Below, piece by piece: positions 37,509-52,189 of a stretch of DNA of 64,000 nucleotides. The notes beneath the pieces were generated by a model. The model was not told the DNA's origin and did not search any database. It saw nothing but the letters and a program-made list of their open reading frames with translations. The position numbers and the translations under genes were made by a program. The DNA lies in NCBI GenBank assembly GCA_013397695.1, contig VYZI01000108.1, positions 1,826,402 through 1,890,401 on the forward strand. The letters run 5' to 3'. The DNA is from Centropus unirufus. Lineage: Eukaryota > Chordata > Aves > Cuculiformes > Centropidae. The number at the start of each line of letters is the position of its first letter. Within the stretch, counting starts at the first letter, position 1.

Positions 37509-37724
37509 TTCTTCTGATGGTTTTTAGACTTGCAGAAAGAGGAGTCAAGGGACAAAGAGGTCACTTGGGCTTATTTTACAGTTCTTTCCTGATGATCATA
37601 TCAGCCATCTCAAACAGGAAAAGAAGAGATGACGTTGTTGAAAAGCATCAGTAGGCATCATCCATTTTCAGCTTCTGCTAGGGATTGTGCACTGTGTGTC
37701 CTTTACTCTGAGCCAGGCATCCAT
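37509..37724 (-). other. RNF182: RNF182 5' UTR part of the coding exon, with upstream ORFs
   Basis: On the minus strand a good splice acceptor (TCTTTTTCAG) ends at 37725, making 37724 the first exon base and giving a 216-nt leader before the RNF182 start. The leader contains at least four upstream ATGs that open short ORFs, all terminating before the main start: 37724-37668 (18 codons), 37665-37648 (5 codons), 37661-37596 (21 codons) and 37608-37576 (10 codons). A weaker alternative acceptor (pyrimidine tract then TTTGAG) ends near 37609 and would remove most of these. The exon boundary is predicted from sequence only. Confidence 0.55.
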
Positions 37725-40700
37725 CTGAAAAAGACAATGTGGAATTGGATTTTTTTGTGAAAAAAAAAAGAAAAAGTTTTAACAGGTGGAATAGGCACAT
37801 TCACTTTTTACAAGCTTAGCTTCCTTTTCTAAAATACGTCTAAGGTAATTTTTTTCTGTGGGATATGTGCCTACATAGCAGTTGAGTTGACAAAACTTTC
37901 TATCATGCTGAACACATTTGGTTATGCCTTGCAAGTTTGACTGGTTCAGCCCATGAAATTCTCAGAAGTTGCTATCTAATCACTGATCTGTAACTGTTTA
38001 AACCCCGGTCTCCTAAGGAAATCAGACCTGATGTGCGGCGCTTTCTGTTTTTCTGGTAATGTGTGAACCTGCTGTCCAATTTCAAACAAATCAGCAAACA
38101 GTATGGAAGTTTCTACAAAAGCAGTGAATGCTGGCAGTTGGGTAGAGGAGAGGGAGAGGTATTTATAGTGTCTACCATTTATCCTGAAGGGCAAGACGCA
38201 CCCAACCTCCAGTCTGAACAGACTTAGAGGAGGGCAACAGGGGGGAAGCAGGTGATACTGGAGGAAATAAAGAGGTTTGGGGAGTGCAGTGGGTGTGGAA
38301 GAGGGCTGAGGTTATTGCAAAGAGTTATAGGGAGACCTAGATCATATTTGGAAAATATAAGGCTTTCTAAATGTTGATGCTTGTGGAACAGCTCATTTCT
38401 CTGTCTCCACCTAGCTGCTGAAAACAGGTTACGAAAAGAAGGGCTCTTCAGCTTTCAACAAATGTCTCCTGTAATGTGTGGATGCTAGGATGAAGGCTGA
38501 CATGTCTCTCACAGGCATTCACCAGATGCACTGTCTTTCAAGTGTTTCATGGCTGTAACAGCTGTTTCATGCCTCAGCTTAGGAAAAGCCTGCGGCACAC
38601 TTGTGCTGCTGCAAACCCATTCTGCCATCAGTCCTGTCGGCCTCACTTAAACAAAAGTACTGCCATATTTTGTAATCATGCATTTTCACAACTTCAGGAA
38701 ACCCTCCATGTATAATAAACTAAACATTAACTGGGACCACGTATGTACTCTGGAGCCCAACAATTACTCGCACTTACAAAAGCAGCTATATCTGCCAGAA
38801 GATAAAAGCTTTCTCCAGATTCAGGCACAGGCTTGCCCACAGAGATGGGCGTGACATTGCGTTTCACAGGCTTTCAAAATCATTCTTTCACTGCAAGAGC
38901 AGGAAGAAATTTACCACAAAAGATGGGGGTCAGCACTTGTGTCCAGCTGCCTCTTGCATTATCAATAAATATCAGGCACATGGTGTTCTACTTCAATAAA
39001 CTCATTTCTTGACTATTAATTTTTGAAAATTTTTCATTCCTTTTCCTTGGGAAGGTTCTACTCACCCCTAGCATTCAGCTCTTTGTCCTCTTTTCGAGAA
39101 CAAGGCAGGAAGTTCTCTCTTTCAAGCACTGTGCTCTTTCTGTCAAAATGTTTTAGCCATCAGGCACAGTAAAGTCTCTTTCATGGGCCTCTTGTTCCTA
39201 CTGTGCTTTAAGGATTTTCCATTCTTTTTCTTAACTTTCTGCACAATATATCTTCTATAAGTAACAACATTTCTAAAGCTCAGCTCTTGGATTATAAAAC
39301 AAAGGCGTTCACTGTCAGACACTGCAATAATGAAAAAAGCATGACTACATAGTGAAGAAAAAAAACTATTTCTCAAAGAATTTATATCAGACATAGCCCC
39401 CTTCCCGTTCACTTCTTTTAACTTCTTTCCTGCCTCTTCCAACTTCATTCTTTAGTGCTTTGAAAGTTTTCCTTTCTGCCTTACTGTTGTTTTTATTGTC
39501 TGTACTGTGACTACATTTGTGGTGTGTTCTGTTAGGCAAGGCAAACATGATAATGTTGATCCACAGTTTTCAGAGTGTACAAGCTTAACATAAGAGACAA
39601 AAAGTACATGTTTTACAGATCTCACGACCAATACTTTTTCCTTCGTTACACTATGTGCTGCCTTATCCATTTCTTTTTATTTCATTTCAAATATTATCTT
39701 CTCAGTGGCTTTTAAGGATATATAAATGTCACGAGGTGCTAACTTTCCAAAGGATGAACAAACCACAAAATGGACCAAAAAAAAGAGAAATGACAGCCTA
39801 CAAGAAGACAAAGCACCACTGAAAAATTAAGAAACCAAACAGAATGGTGATCCAAAAAATATTCCAGAAAACATATCTGCTTCTAATGGAAAATCATGAC
39901 CTTTCTCTGAAAACTCCCAACCAGAAAATTTGTATTTTAATGTCTGTCTTCCTCATGGATATTTCCAGGTTCTCATGAAAAAACATTTCACTTTACAAGC
40001 AATTCTATTCAGACATGGATAACTTCTCCCTGAATCGGTTTCCAAAATGAAAGTATTTTCTCGATTCCATCTCCTTTATGTGGCCAAATTTGGCATTAAC
40101 ACAGGGTGTAACAACTCCTTGGGACTATCAGTGTTCCAGTTGCTAAATTGGGACCATTAACTTCAACACAATGATCATCCTATTGTAGTTGCTGTTGTAA
40201 GCTATTCTGTAAATTATTTTCAAGCTTTTTTTTAACATACTGTACAAAAAAGCTACTTTTATTATCTTTCTTCACAGAGTCTCTTCAAAACAGAACCATC
40301 AGTAATAAAACATCATTGGGTTTTTTTTCTGATGTTGAATGTTCTTGTGTGATAACTGCTTACTCCTATTCTTAATTTATACATCTTTTCCTCTGAAAAT
40401 TAAAATTTAATCCCTAATTCTTACTAATGCTAGTCATACATTTTTAATCTTCTCAGCCCTGTGGTGATTTTAGATGCTTCCTCTGTCTTTTTTTGCTTTC
40501 TGGAATTCTTAGGGAGTTTTCTGTGTTTCCTTCTCACTCACTTCCCTCCTAATTTTTTTTGCTTCTGAGCACTGACACCTTTTTGAGCTTAATTAATGCT
40601 GTCGGGCTGTATACATCACATACATTAAAACATTCTCTGATCAGAGGTCTATTAAAAACACAAGAAGACTGAGGATTTAAAATCAGTTTTACTTCAGATT

Positions 40701-41399
40701 AGCCCTATTTCTTGAGCAAATGAGACATTTATTGAGAAAATGTCCAGCTACTCCTTCAAGCAACTTCTACTCTATGTCTAAGATTTTCTAGCTTCTTTTT
40801 TTCATGTCTCCCAGGTGAGTATTTATTGGATCCAAGCATAAGAGAGAATAAAAGTAGGGAATAGATTAACCGTTAACCCTCTGAGTTCTGGTCCCCCATC
40901 AAAAAGGTGGCACTTCACATACTTCTGCTTGCTATGTGTATTGTAAACAAGAGAAAGTGCAATTCTAAGTAGAAAAAAAGGGATTGTGGCTGTGGCTTCC
41001 CATTTTGTCGTTGTCTTCTCTCTGAGATACTTTTTATGATGCCATGAGAAAGTATATGCGTATTGCATGCTCCAATACTCTTTTAATGTTTCCGATTTTT
41101 AAAAATATTGGGCTGCAATCTCCATGTTCTTTCTGACCTTGACATCCAGAGGGCAGTCAAGTAAAAACTTCTAAGTGCAAATCCTATGATGGGTCTACCT
41201 TCTTACACTTCACATATAAAATTGCTATTGAGTTGAGAGCAAAGTGAGGTCTCATGACTCTTTTTAAAGCATTGTGCTTATTTTTGTTAATTCTGATATT
41301 TTTCATGACTTTACTCCTTATGTCCAGTTTTCCGCTTCAGCTTATTTGATTTAAGATAGAAGCATCCCACCTGATTGTTTATACCAACAGACACAAGTT

Positions 41400-41640
41400 G
41401 CAATTAAGGAAATTTCAATTAGATATTAGGAAAAATGATTTCACAAGGTATTCAAACACTGGCACAGGTGCTAAGACAGGTGAAAATGACATCCCCAGCC
41501 TTACAGCCATTGAAAACTTGTACAGATACAACCCTGTTCAGGCCACTCTACCTTGGAATTAGGCCCTGCTTTGCACAGAGAGGACATGATCCTTGCTGGA
41601 GTGTCCTTTCAACCAGAATTATTCTATGATTCTTTGTTTT
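41400..41640 (+). mobile_element. Old CR1 LINE fragment
   Basis: Sense-strand CR1 3' end. It opens with AATTTCAATTAGATATTAGG, the decayed form of the common CR1 segment that starts a line of ORF2, and closes with CAACCAGAATTATTCTATGA followed by TTCT. Confidence 0.75.
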
Positions 41641-44589
41641 GGCACCTTGAACCTGCTTAATGTGATCTGTTTCAGAAGTTTTGTTCCTTACTGAATAAGG
41701 AATCAGCTGACAATTACTGGTGTAGCTAAATATCGAGATAATTATGCTTTAATAAATGAATTACTTTTTTACAAGAAAGCCTAGATACCTGCTATTCTGT
41801 CTTCCATAGAACCTACCTAATGGGACTGAAACATTCCAACTGCAGAACCTCTCATTCCTGGGGCTATTATATAGCGCATAGCAGCTTTCCAAATAAAATG
41901 TAAATAAACTACACACCCTTGGTTATAACAGTGCCCATTGCAGTTTACCCAAGAACAAGCACATCTGTTATACTGTGACAAGGACTTTTCTTTTCTAAGA
42001 ATTCCATCTAAGCAACCACTGGAGCACTGAATCCATCACTCCTGTTCACTTTATATTCCCGCTGCTGTCTAAGCTGTGACTCCCTCTCTCTTCCCCTTCC
42101 CACTGCCATCTGTACAATATCTTGGAATGTCCTCTACCTGATCATTTTATGAGAAAGGAAGAGAAGTTGAAGATGAGAGGCATCTTCTAAGTGGCAGAAG
42201 ATTTCCAGCATCCCCACAGTACTCCAGCTGACTGCTGGAGGGCAGTCCCAGAAGCAGGAGGAATCTCCTGCCTTCGGAGCAAGGGGAGGCTACCCACAGA
42301 ACCCGAGTGAATAAATAGGAGGTTCTTGTGTGTGACCCCATTGCTGGCCAGAGAGAATGCAATGGACTACACAAGGCCAAACAGACCACTGCCCATTGAT
42401 CAGTTTGCTACTAATCACTGCCAGGTTGCAGACTGCAGGTTGCAAGCTTCCCTCCCAGAAGCAAAAAAAGAATGGGGAATGGGTTGTGCAACATGTTATG
42501 GCCCACTCATCTATCAAACACTGCATGGGCAAAGTGTTCTTATGAGAGGCCAGAAGCAATGAAACTCTTAATATTGGAGCTCATGTCATGCTGACAGGGC
42601 CAATTGGATGGGAAATTTGTGCTTCTCTCTAATGAAAGATCACTCTTGTCCAGTTTATCCCATTGACCTTTTATCATTCATTCCCCATGTTTTATTCTGT
42701 GAAGAGACTTTCCCAATATTTCACATGTAACCTAAAACAAACACGTGAGATCAGTAATTAACTTCTGTAAGATAGCATGCATGGAGTTACCCCACATGTG
42801 GTATTTTCAAAGAATTTCGTCCAAACACAAGCCATATGTATTTATGCAATAAGAGATGGAAAAAATATAGAGAGGTAAATAAATACAGATGAACTTACTT
42901 TCCAAGCAAAAGAACTCCTTGCAAAGAATCACTTGCAGGGAACAAAAGAAATTCTTATTCCTCTCCACAGAGGCAAAAACTGGAGGGAAAGGAGGAAAAC
43001 AAAATTAGTAGAGCAGGAGTACAGCTGGGAGAGTTTTCAGTCTGTTTTCTCTGAACAAGAAGTAGTCCAACTTCTCTGTTTGAGATAGAAATACCCATAT
43101 GTTAATATACCCGCTTAAAGAAATACATTGGGAAACCTCATTTAATGAAAATGTTTCTGTAAAATAATGAAGAGTCATCTTTACAGTTCTGCTGTTTATT
43201 TTAAGTCTCTTTCAATATTATGTGCTGAACACTCTGAAGTGCTATCTCTTCTAGCAACCACATATTCAGAGATGCTAGCAATTCAGTAAAAAAAACAAAA
43301 CTCAACAGCAAAGCAGTAAAGAGACAAACTGTGCATTGAGAGAAGAGATTTAAAAACATATCAAAATACTTTCCTTCAGAAATCTCATAGAAATTCTTTG
43401 ATCACTTCTACTTTTCCAACCAAGCTGCAGTCTCTTCTCCAGCATGGGCTAGGAAAGCAACCATATCCTGTGGACCACTGCATTCACATTCCAGCAGCTC
43501 TACTGCATTCTGACTCAGCAGGAAACGACCATCCCACTGGATTTTTCCAGCTTGTGCTAAGCACAATGCAAAAAACCCCTCCAAACGGCTTTACAAATCT
43601 GACATTTGAATAGACTGTATTCAAAGTGCCAGCAGTTCTTGCATATTCAACCTGTTTCATACCACATTTGTCATAACATCGGATGGGTTTTAACAATGGG
43701 CATTTCCCTGTCAATTCTAGTCAATGAGAGACTTTGCACAAGGATTACAGAACGTGGCGTACTGATCCATGCTTGGTTTACAGTTGGCTGTATAAACTGC
43801 AATGAAAAATGACTCAATTCTTTTCATGAAAACATAGTTTTCAATGGGATATATAATAAGGTTATTACTCAAATAACTATGCAAGGAAGAGAAATCCTGC
43901 AACATACACAGCAAACATTTGTGTATTATTGATTGCTTCTCAAGTGACTAATATAAAATACAAATTTTTTTATCAGAAGTTATTGTTACAATATTGAGTC
44001 CTCACCTGATTTCTCTCAGTTGTCTACAATAATATCACAAAAACAGAAAATACAGAAAATTAGTGTTTCATATTCAAAGCAGAGCTCATGGGTCTCTGAT
44101 CACTTAGTAAGACAAGTCATATTAAATGATCACATAGAAGCCATAATAAATATTTAAGTGCCATCTTATATTAAAGAAACCCCAACAAACAGAAGTTAAT
44201 ATTCTTTTATTGTTGTTGTTATTATTTTTTATTATTTTTTTACCCCCAGTAAGTAAGGAAGAATATTCTCATTTTAAAAAGTGTACATTTTGTTCAGTAT
44301 TGTGACACTGGCTGTTAGAGTACTTTCTACATCCTTTGCATGTTCACATTCAAGATCCCCAGACTCCATTTATTCTTAACAATATAATTTGCAATACTTT
44401 TTTCTTATTCCAGTATCTCACATTGTGTGTCAGGGAGTGGTGAAAAATGGTATGAATAAATAGTGATTGTCTTATTGAAAACTTACTATCCTCAATGACT
44501 TTTTAGCTAGAGGCTAGCACAGTATTGATAAGAAAATTAAAACAATGATGTAGAAAAAAACCAGTTTGCTGTTGGGCTTGCAGAAGCAA

Positions 44590-44850
44590 AGTCTATTCCA
44601 GTATTTCTTATGAAGGATTTTTCCCTCATATATGATTCATGAGCTGTTTATATAGCAATATGCTGAATGACTATTTAATGGGTGGCTTTGTAGCTGTTTT
44701 AAGAATAAAAGTAATGGTGGACAAAGGATCTGATCTCTTAATCGCTGTTGATTTAAACAGAATATTAATTACACTGGATCCATAATTAAAAGAGGTGGCT
44801 TGATATTTATGTCTAAAATGGTAACATTTCATTTTGGTAATACACTAGTA
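44590..44850. promoter_or_regulatory. Possible conserved non-coding element in RNF182 intron
   Basis: Unique AT-rich sequence with several homeodomain-type TAATTA/ATTAAT cores (44765-44800), a SOX-type ACAAAGG at 44721-44727, and no simple-sequence character. Composition is suggestive only. Confidence 0.2.
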
Positions 44851-47800
44851 ATTCTTTTAGGTTAATTCCTTTAAAAATCATTTTTACTTGCTTACTTGCT
44901 GACTTGGGCTGTTTTAGCATTTTCTTTTGTACCGTTTTCTCACTGTCTATGGCTTTTCCTTTAAGACTCGTTAACCAATACATTATCTACTCCAATAGGA
45001 ATATATTTTTAATTCACGATAGGATCCATGACCTTACTATTATTTTAGGGATAGGTTAGACATTCCCATTTTTGGTAGAAGGGGTGGGTTTTGGAAGCTT
45101 TCTCACGTTAGACAGCATTCCGTTTCTCTGCTTTAGTTTGTGCCCTTTAGAAACTCCTGAGAACTGAACAGACTGTAGGACATTGATTCTGGAATATGAC
45201 TTGAAAAGATACAAAATGATAAATAAATAAAAAGCTCCCTAGTATTTCTTAATATAGACATAAATATTTAATTATATGACCTACAGGTATGACTAGCATT
45301 TATCTTTAAATGAGGCAGTATTAAAAGTGAGCATGATTTTGTATTAGGTTTCAGAATAGGTGAAGATAACATCATAGAGTTTAACTCCTTGTTTTGCTTG
45401 CTATTACATGTTTGAGTGTAAGTCATTAAAACAAGTCCAGAAATACAAACAAACAACTCTGTTTTAAAAATAAAAATTATGGTTGTACTAAAAGATATGG
45501 TGACACACAAAATGTAAGAACAAAAAATACAAGAAAATTATTTTTCTTTGGACACTTTTTCTGTCTTATATAATTTTGGAGCCACCAGGTGTGCCAAAAT
45601 TATAAAAAATTCCTTCTCATTATATCATTCAGTAAGAAATTCCTCTTCATGCAGGGGAATAATTCTAATGCATTATAATAAGTTCCAATTAACCTTCAAA
45701 ATAAGATTTAAATAGAAAGTAAGTGTTGCATTAGCTTTGTCCTAATGGAGCTGAAAATAATCCCAGAATAAAGTAGAAATGAAGCTGTACTTCTTGCTTT
45801 CTTCTATTGTCATTAAAAGCAATCTGTCTAGTATATAAGTATGTTTGTTGTATTTCAGACATTTTTGAGGATATGACTATGTATCAAGATTTTACTGTAT
45901 TTTCAATTTTATCTTAATAGGTTAGTGAAAACAGAAAATAAAAATGGTGGAGGATTATGCAGGGTAGAACTCATACTGAAGTTTACTTATACACACATTT
46001 GGTAACAAGGATTTCTGCTTTAATTATTGCTCAGAATTTGCATGTTATCCTCCGTGGAAAGGAAAAAAGGGAAAATCAGCTGTAGGTACTTCAGTCACAG
46101 AATCTTTGAAAACTATATGTTAAAACAATTCAAATCCAATACGGATCTCCACTTATAAAAAACTTCTCCATACTTGGTCTTCCACCAGTATGTCCTTTTT
46201 GAAAAGCTGGCAATCAAAATCTAGTCTAGCTGATGTTGCAGTCCCAAAGCAACGCAACGGGACTTGCGAAGCACAGCAACGGGAGAGGTCTGAGGATACA
46301 ATACTTGAACTTGAATACACTAAACTGTAACTTTAATTATTTCATTTGGTTCACATAAAGCACACATCTAAAAATAATTACTGCTGGCACCATAATTAGT
46401 TTTATTTTGGCAATGTTGAAATAGTTGGCATATACACCCTCCTCACTTGGAGTTATTACATATGGCTACAATTGCAATGATGTAACTAACAAAAAAAATT
46501 GTTTAAAAATCCTATCGATGTATTTAAAAATGAGTAAATACACCCACCCAGACGCTATGAAAGATATAATATTAGTAGATCTTGTTGACATGCAATACAG
46601 CTAAGTTTTATGTCTCCAACTGCATTCATGGGAACTGAATGATCCCAACAGTCAAGTTGTCAATGAGGATACATTAACTGACTGTAACATGCATTGCCCT
46701 CTTACAAAATACTTGCAAGAAAAAGACCATTTGGTCTTATTTATGCACAAGGGAAATAATTTTAGTAGCGTACCAAATTTGTTTTTAACTGCATTTTTTT
46801 CCAAGAACTTATTATTATTGTTATTATGTGGCATCAAACAGGATAGTAATGCCCTATGTTTTAGCTAACATTCAGAAGTAATTTTCTTTAGAAATGAAAG
46901 AACTTTCAAATAATAAAAAGAAAACCTTCTTGTTAGGTTTTGACTTTAACTATGAGCAGCAACTCCACAAGAAGGATAATAGACACTCTATGTCTGTTTA
47001 TCGGGGCCTCACAGTTGCATGGTTGCTGTATGCAAACACACTACAAAACTACAAAGAACAGTTACTGCATGCACACCTCGCATTCTAGACACAGATACAT
47101 GAAATAAAATTGAATGTATTTAACAAGTAGATGAAAGGAGTTAAATTAGTTTGCATCACATGATATACACAGCTTACATGCTATGCCATTAAGGAATACG
47201 GGAATCCTCTACAACAAGAGCAGCTTTAAGTATTAGTCTGGAGATATCTGTAACTACTGTGAATGATCTGGGACTGTCAGAGGTTCATAAAATGCCACTA
47301 GTCTGAGAACTGCGGGACTGTTCTGCTGGTGAGATCTGCTTAATTCAGATTAATGCTTATGAAAGACTTAAACTTCTGGCAGACTGGTACGAATTTCTCT
47401 GCTTTTAACTTATTTAGCTGTGAAATGTGGTATTTTTTTTTACACATTAGGAACTGTCAGGGGAAGAGTTTAAATGCTACTGGATGGAGTATTTCAATTG
47501 AGGGACAGAATCCTCATGGGCTGAGACTCCATATACAGCAATAACACAGAAACTACACTCTGTACAATTGCTTTCCCAAGAAAAATCCTCTTCATTGGTA
47601 GTCTCCATGTTTCCTTGACAGTTAGCTTTGAAGAGTTAGTCCTCACCAGACCTTAAATTTTCCTCTGTGGGCAAGAGAAAAATTTGCTCTGGTTATTATG
47701 CTTATGTCATACCTTTCCTAAAGTACAAAGGACTCTGAAATGTGATAACCTTTGGGTATTCCTGAAGGCATCATGGTCAGCAGGTGCTGCCTTGAGACTA

Positions 47801-50800
47801 TTGCTACTTCTGGGAGCGTGTTCAGATCTGGAGAGCCCTTCAGATTGGAGAAGAGGAGCCGAAAGATGTAGTTAATTTATCCATGGTATGCACTTAAATC
47901 CAGTTAAGAACGCAGTGTATCCCCCTCGTGTTTCTGATAGAAATACACTGCCATAATGGCAGATAATCCAACCAAGTCTAGATCTGATCAATCTGAATCT
48001 GCAAAGCAGTTGGAAAATGTGCTTCAGCAGAAGCTGTTTAGTTCTGCTTTGGGACAAGGGCAAACTGGACTTTCCAGATTATCCCATCATCTGAAAGAGT
48101 TGCACTGCTCAAGTCCCACAGATTCAACTGAGGATATGAAATTGTCTTTGCTTTGAGCAGACCTACAGTATTTTGATGTCTTTTGTAACTAAAACAGTTC
48201 AAAGGTTAAACTAAATCAAAGTGTCTTTAATGTGCCTGTTGAGCATATTAAAAATACAAAATCAAAGAGAGGAAAGCGTTGCTTCAGAAATTCTGGAAAT
48301 AATCAAAACATATTCAGGAACACAAACTGCATATTAAACTAATTAGAAAGAAAGGAAAAAAAAACCCACCCCAAAATAGAGAATAAAAACCATAAAATGC
48401 AATTGTAAAGATTTACAAAAAATAGAATCCATGGTGAGTCACACTTACCTGGTTTACTGCAAATTAATAACTGAGATCAGCTATTGGTATTGTCTTAACT
48501 GGTAATAATGAACGAGGATTTTAGTTTGCTTTGCAACATATAGTGCAAGGCTTGAAAAAAACTAGAAAATAGAACACTAATGAGTTTTGAATTTTACTTA
48601 ATGTAATAAAAATCCCAACATCAACACAGTGAGTTTGCCCAAGGATACCAGGGTCTCTGTATAGTAACAGAAATGAGCAGCCTGGCTGAGGCTTATGGAA
48701 TGAAAAAGGAAATGAAAACATTTCTTGCCTTTTACTAACTAAGAAAAGATTTTTTTCATATAAGAGAAACATAGCCAAGAACATCTTAAAATGCCAGGTG
48801 TTATAAATGACAGTTATATTTAAAATATTTCAAATAATTTATTTCCTTTCCTCTGCTTTTACTTAAGCAAGTGAAAAAGAAGCTTCGGAATGCTCTACTA
48901 CATAAACTACTTTTCCAAAAGGGATACTAGATAGATGAGTTTTTAAGTGACCTTATTTACTAAATGTTAGAGGATGACACATATGTCACTATGCCTTCAT
49001 TTCCACTGTGCTGAATGCATGCAATTTGCAAAGAATTGAAGATGTAGGAAAAAGAAACCAAAACAAACCCATTAGACTGTAGTATCTATTTGGAAGCTAA
49101 GAAGCATTAGTTTTTATTTATGCAATTGCTTTTCCATGGAAAGTTCCATGTTTGAAGCACCATTATAGTGTACTGCAGTTAGCCACTAGATCACAATTTA
49201 TAAAGTTATAAGTATTGTACTAATAATCTGTGCAAAAGGAAGCATAGCATCCACTGTGAGTCTGTGACTTTTTCACATCTCTGCAAACACAGAACACACA
49301 GTTTGCAGCAAGTTAAAATCCACCTTTTTCCTTGGACTTGGCTTCTTGACAGAAGGAGCTCCCTGTGAAATTTAATAAACTCCAGGACTAGTCTCTCCTC
49401 CAGAGTCAAATGATTATAGTATTCTTTGAGGAGTTACAAGCTTATATTTGTCCTTCTCTGCTTCTGGAGGGCACTCTTAGAAAGTGCATCCTAAGAAAGT
49501 GCACCCTGATGAGTATGTTCCATTAATTGTGGTAGATATATTTTGCAATGGTAAGCACATTTACACTTTAAACTGATGTGACCGAAAAATGTTGTTACCG
49601 GAAGCAACCTAGCTATAATAACATGTAGTTCTGGATTAGCTAAATTAATCTGGTTTGTAGGAGATTCAGCCAAATTTATGTACTGTTTTTCACTCCATCA
49701 TCCTGTCCTAATATGCTGAGGTTTGTTTACAACCTGTGCCAATATCTTGCATACCTGTAACCGGTCACTGTACAGTGTTAAGCTACAGAAGACTGCATTT
49801 TGAAATGGGATAGGAGATATCCTACAAGATAGTAAAAGTTTTACCTTTCATTGTGAGAGTTTCCGAACTTAGATGCATCTCAGTTTGAACCTTTGCATAC
49901 CAAATCACGTCAAATGACCAAACTGTAAACTTGGAATTCAAACAGAAGTTTGTAGATTGTGGATTAGTTGAACAGGACAGGAGTTATTTCTTTAAACAAA
50001 CAAACAAAAAATTCTACATATATATCGAAGACTAATTACTAAGGACAAAGCTGCTTTCTTGTAGCAAGTGCAGTGCATGCATTCAGATAAATGAGAGTTG
50101 TCACGGGACTGAATGGGAGTATTTGGAAAAAGATCGCCAGAACATGCCTAACCCTTGGTGAAATTCTTCTAATGGAACGATTCATACTGAAATTTCTGAC
50201 TTACTTCAGCCAGTCCTAGTGGCAAATTTGCCTTGTTAATGAAGCACTTTTTCTACAGCAAAAGGTGAAATAATATCACACTCTTGATGCCCAAACCTTT
50301 AGCTTTCAATGATCCCACTCAGCTGCATAAAATAAAAAGTTCTGTACCGCATTTTCATTGACACAATTTATGCTATAGTATAGCAATAAAAGCATCCTTT
50401 ACTTTTAGGCCAGAGTAGTTAAAAGCTTTTTGATCAGCAAAACGGCAATACGGCTTATTGGTAATTCATCAGACATATAAATTGTAAACTAGATACTCTC
50501 ATGTAAATCTAGTGATTCAGCCAAACAAGGTACAATGCTTGTAAACATGATGTGAACAAATCAGATTGATCTCTGTCTTTAAAAAGGCCGTTTGCTGGAA
50601 AAAAAATCTCCTTCCCATTGCTTTCCTTATGCTACGCTGTAGTTCTGAAGATGTGTTAAGAAAAACTTGAGAAATTCGTTCATCAAATCTTCTCACTGAG
50701 ATTATAATGGAAAGTGACAACAGAAATTAGATCTTGGCTGCAAACACTTTCTTAGGACATACACGCATACCTTTCTTGACAAAATTCCTATTTATTGGAT

Positions 50801-52189
50801 TTATCAGGGAGAAGGCTGGTAAAGGTTTAGAAAGCACTAGAAGAATACGGTCTGCTTTTCTTGGCCTCTGTTTCATAGAATAAAAACTTCTTTGGTGTTT
50901 CTAAAATCTGATACTGCCTCATTTATTCAATTCCTAAATCTGTAATCCTTGCAAAGGCAAAAGTGAGATTGAATTGACTGGGAGACCAACACAATCAACC
51001 ATTCATTTCTCCTTGGTTCTGTTATTGGAAAAAAAAATTGTAAAGTTGTCACATTATTAAATCTTTGTAATAACTGTGCTTCATAATATATAAGTCCAAC
51101 CAGGGAACACCATCAGAAAAGTACTATGATGGCATCTAGCAATTCATAAAAACTCTGGGATACTCTTCCCTACCTAAAAAGATAAACTTCTTTTAATGCA
51201 CTAGGTTGTATAGAAAGGAGCAGACAAGATCTCAAAGACAGGGTTTATGAATACAAAATTATGGCAGCCCCATTGGCAGGATATCAAGTCTGAAGGACTT
51301 ACTGATCAAACATTATGTGAATGAAGCATTTGATACACTAGGGAGCCTTGGTATCATGTTCAAATGAGACACTACAGCCTCAGATATGCCTCATACTTAG
51401 TGACCATACCACGTGGAACCACTGGCTTATTACTCCCATAGTTCTGAAAGACAAGAGTAGAGGCTGGACAAGGAGTGTATGATGGGATTCACAGGAAATC
51501 CTTTAATGTTTTTAAAGAAACAGCATTTTCCCAGACAATGAGTAAAACAACAAACGCGACTATTGGTCGGCAGTGGAGCTGACAGACATGCGTGATTTTG
51601 AATAACATGCCTTTGTTCTGTACATACAGAAACATTACTGTAGAGATGAATATGAGAGATGCCTCCAGCCTCCTGCAGTCAGCTCAGCACAGTGAAAGAA
51701 CATCACAAGACGAGGTCTGCAAATTGGAGAGTTCAGTCTGGGCACTATATTTTTTTTTTAAATTGGATACATAATCCTCATTGATCCCATCTCAGTCAAC
51801 AACTGAGATGACATTTCAATCCCAGCTTCCTGAAGTTCAGATGTTTACAGCCTTCTGATCAAAAAGATCCACTGAAGGGAATTTTTTCAAGTGCAAGTTT
51901 AACAGATAGTCAAAATCACCCCTCTGGGGAATATGAAACTAACTTTTATTCTCTGAAGAAGCTTTAGTTTTTGTTTCTGTTTGATTTTTTTTCCCTTGTA
52001 CTTGGGTGACTCAAATCCATTTTTAAGAAGGACAAAATTCTTTAATCCTTACCTGTCAGGTTATGGATAGTTGAAACAAATGAGGAAAAAAATATAAGAT
52101 TTAAGTGTTATACTACACCAATCTTAGTTTCTGTGCAGTGAAGACCATGGAATATACTCCACTAATTCCTGCAATCAAGTGACAGATCA

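Noticed and set aside
36771..37654. Plus-strand frames opposite RNF182 (65-82 codons).
   Set aside because: They are antisense shadows of the RNF182 coding sequence and leader.
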